DNA from: Pseudomonas sediminis
GTDB lineage: Bacteria > Pseudomonadota > Gammaproteobacteria > Pseudomonadales > Pseudomonadaceae
Assembly (NCBI RefSeq): GCF_039555755.1
Contig: NZ_CP154631.1
Coordinates: 1,178,001-1,242,000, forward strand
DNA: 64,000 nt
Reading direction: 5' to 3'
The stretch's first letter is position 1. Every line of letters starts with the position of its first letter. This document shows, in pieces, positions 63,096 through 64,000 of this stretch. The notes beneath the pieces are model-generated. The model saw only the letters and a list, made by a program, of their open reading frames with translations. It was not told the origin of the DNA and did no database searches. Position numbers and translations under genes: made by a program.

Positions 63096-63755
63096 ATGCG
63101 CGCAGTCACCTTGCTTCTTGGTTGCCTGGCAACCTGCATCAGCAGCTTCTCCCTGGCCAATGGCCAGACCCAACTGGGCGACGTCAAACAGGCCATCGCT
63201 CAGGCGTTCTGGCAGGATCTTTACGGTAATGGCGGCACCACGCTCTATTGCGGCCAGACCTTCGCTCGTGAAAGCGGCACCCTCACTGCCAGCCCGATCT
63301 ACAGCAGCAAGCAGCTCAAGAGCGCGATGCGCTGCGTCACCGACCGCCAATGCACCATCATGAACCCGCGCTATCCGTACATCGTCGCCGACCTGCACAA
63401 CTACTACCCGGCGCTGAGCCGCGTGGAGCTGGCACGACGCAATGCCCAGTTCGCCGAACTGGCCGATGACGTACCGAGCAAGTTCGCCGATATCGGCTGC
63501 GATCTTAAAACCAGCTTCCAACTGGTGGAGCCGCGCGACGAAGCCAAGGGCAATATCGCCCGCGCGATCTTCTACATGCACATCGAATACGGTTTGCCCA
63601 TCGTCGGCCTGGTGCCAATGTACAAGGCCTGGCACCGCATGGACCCGCCGGATGCCGAGGAGAAGGCGCGCAACGACAAGATCGAGGTACTGCAGGGCAC
63701 GCGCAATCGCTTTATCGACGATCCTTCGCTAGTGGATCAGCTGATCAGCGACTGA
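63096..63755 (+). CDS. secreted endonuclease I family protein
   Basis: 219 residues with a signal peptide (MRAVTLLLGCLATCISSFSLANG). The body has GTTLYCGQTFA, MNPRYPYIVADLHNYYPALSRVELARRNAQF and GNIARAIFYMHIEYG, matching EndA/endonuclease I family architecture (Tyr-Cys, Asp-Leu-His-Asn, Ile-Ala-Arg-x-x-x-Tyr-Met). The classic EHVVP motif is not visible (RQCTIMNPRYPYI at that place), so activity is uncertain. Starts 156 bases from the GacA box, divergent from the small RNA. Confidence 0.75.
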   Translation: MRAVTLLLGCLATCISSFSLANGQTQLGDVKQAIAQAFWQDLYGNGGTTLYCGQTFARESGTLTASPIYSSKQLKSAMRCVTDRQCTIMNPRYPYIVADLHNYYPALSRVELARRNAQFAELADDVPSKFADIGCDLKTSFQLVEPRDEAKGNIARAIFYMHIEYGLPIVGLVPMYKAWHRMDPPDAEEKARNDKIEVLQGTRNRFIDDPSLVDQLISD

Positions 63756-63765
63756 CTTCGATCAC

Positions 63766-63792
63766 TGCAGGAGGGGCTTTAGCCGCGACGAA
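63766..63792. repeat. REP-like element
   Basis: GCAGGAGGGGCTTTAGCCGCGAC, same core as at 55,739. Confidence 0.55.
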
Positions 63793-63839
63793 GCCACTGC
63801 AGATCGCCGGCAAGCCGGTTCCTAAGGTTTGTGGACAAC

Positions 63840-64000
63840 CTACGCTCTGCGCTTGTGTAGCGAGCGCAGCTTGTAGCGGTCACCGGGATGGATCAGCCGC
63901 GCGTAGCTGATCAGGTGATCGTCCGACCAGGTACGGCGGATCACGCTCAGACAGGGCATGGCCGGGTCGATCTGCAGCAGCTCGGCCGTGCGCGCATCCG
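63840..64000 (-). CDS. GntR-family regulator with UTRA domain (partial, C-terminus)
   Basis: Only the last 53 residues are inside the window: AELLQIDPAMPCLSVIRRTW, SDDHLISYARLIHPGDRYKL and a basic tail RSLHKRRA. This is the end of a UTRA (HutC-like) ligand domain. The start lies beyond the window, so the target cannot be guessed. Confidence 0.75.
   Translation of the reverse strand, partial: DARTAELLQIDPAMPCLSVIRRTWSDDHLISYARLIHPGDRYKLRSLHKRRA

Overview
The window is a high-GC gammaproteobacterial chromosome, almost certainly a Pseudomonas of the mendocina/pseudoalcaligenes/oleovorans type. The evidence is the folK-folB / plsY / tsaD / rpsU-dnaG-rpoD block, an RsmY-type regulatory RNA with a perfect GacA box, and a tRNA-Ile2 downstream of rpoD, an order I recall from P. 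aeruginosa.

Layout. (1) 1-8.4 kb is core: folate genes, plsY, tsaD, the macromolecular-synthesis operon rpsU-dnaG-rpoD, a periplasmic-sensor protein that has lost its GGDEF and nearly all of its EAL domain by an in-frame internal deletion, and tRNA-Ile(CAU). (2) 8,356-36,426 is an integrated island of about 28 kb, bounded by a perfect 74-bp direct repeat that starts in the tRNA anticodon loop and runs through the tRNA terminator. It carries a tyrosine integrase, a phage-like control region (repressor, divergent operator, small winged-HTH protein, replication-type HTH protein with internal palindromes, C4-like antisense RNA), a potassium section (KtrBA and KdpABCDE), the wreck of an ectoine operon (ectA intact, ectB decayed), a RimK/GNAT-peptidase/CorA-like operon, a Fic-NERD cassette, and an AT-rich two-gene module (NdpA-like protein plus membrane protein). 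(3) 36.4-42.7 kb is more accessory DNA: a complete IS66-family element with a passenger gene and an 8-bp target duplication, then a second copy of the Fic-NERD cassette, now followed by an Mrr-type endonuclease. (4) From 42.7 kb core-like DNA resumes inside a 5'-truncated egtD. It continues with a Pmp3 protein, a diguanylate cyclase, a TRAP transporter, a chimeric pseudogene (sigma-54 activator front, LysR back), an FMN reductase and a TetR-hydrolase pair. (5) 51.6-60.4 kb on the minus strand is a phosphate-scavenging cluster: TonB-dependent receptor, double-propeller phytase, ExbB, ExbD, TonB and PhoX, with a Pho box upstream of the receptor. (6) The end carries a degenerate GGDEF protein, an AraC regulator, the RsmY-like RNA, an endonuclease I family protein and a partial GntR regulator.

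How the parts fit. The island looks like an osmotic/potassium adaptation element that also carries likely conflict or defence genes. The repeated promoter-Fic-NERD cassette with different genes behind each copy looks like an exchangeable module. The least explained pieces are the NdpA/membrane-protein pair, the RimK/GNAT-C39/CorA-like operon, and the replication gene with internal palindromes. All assignments come from reading the sequence; no database search was run.
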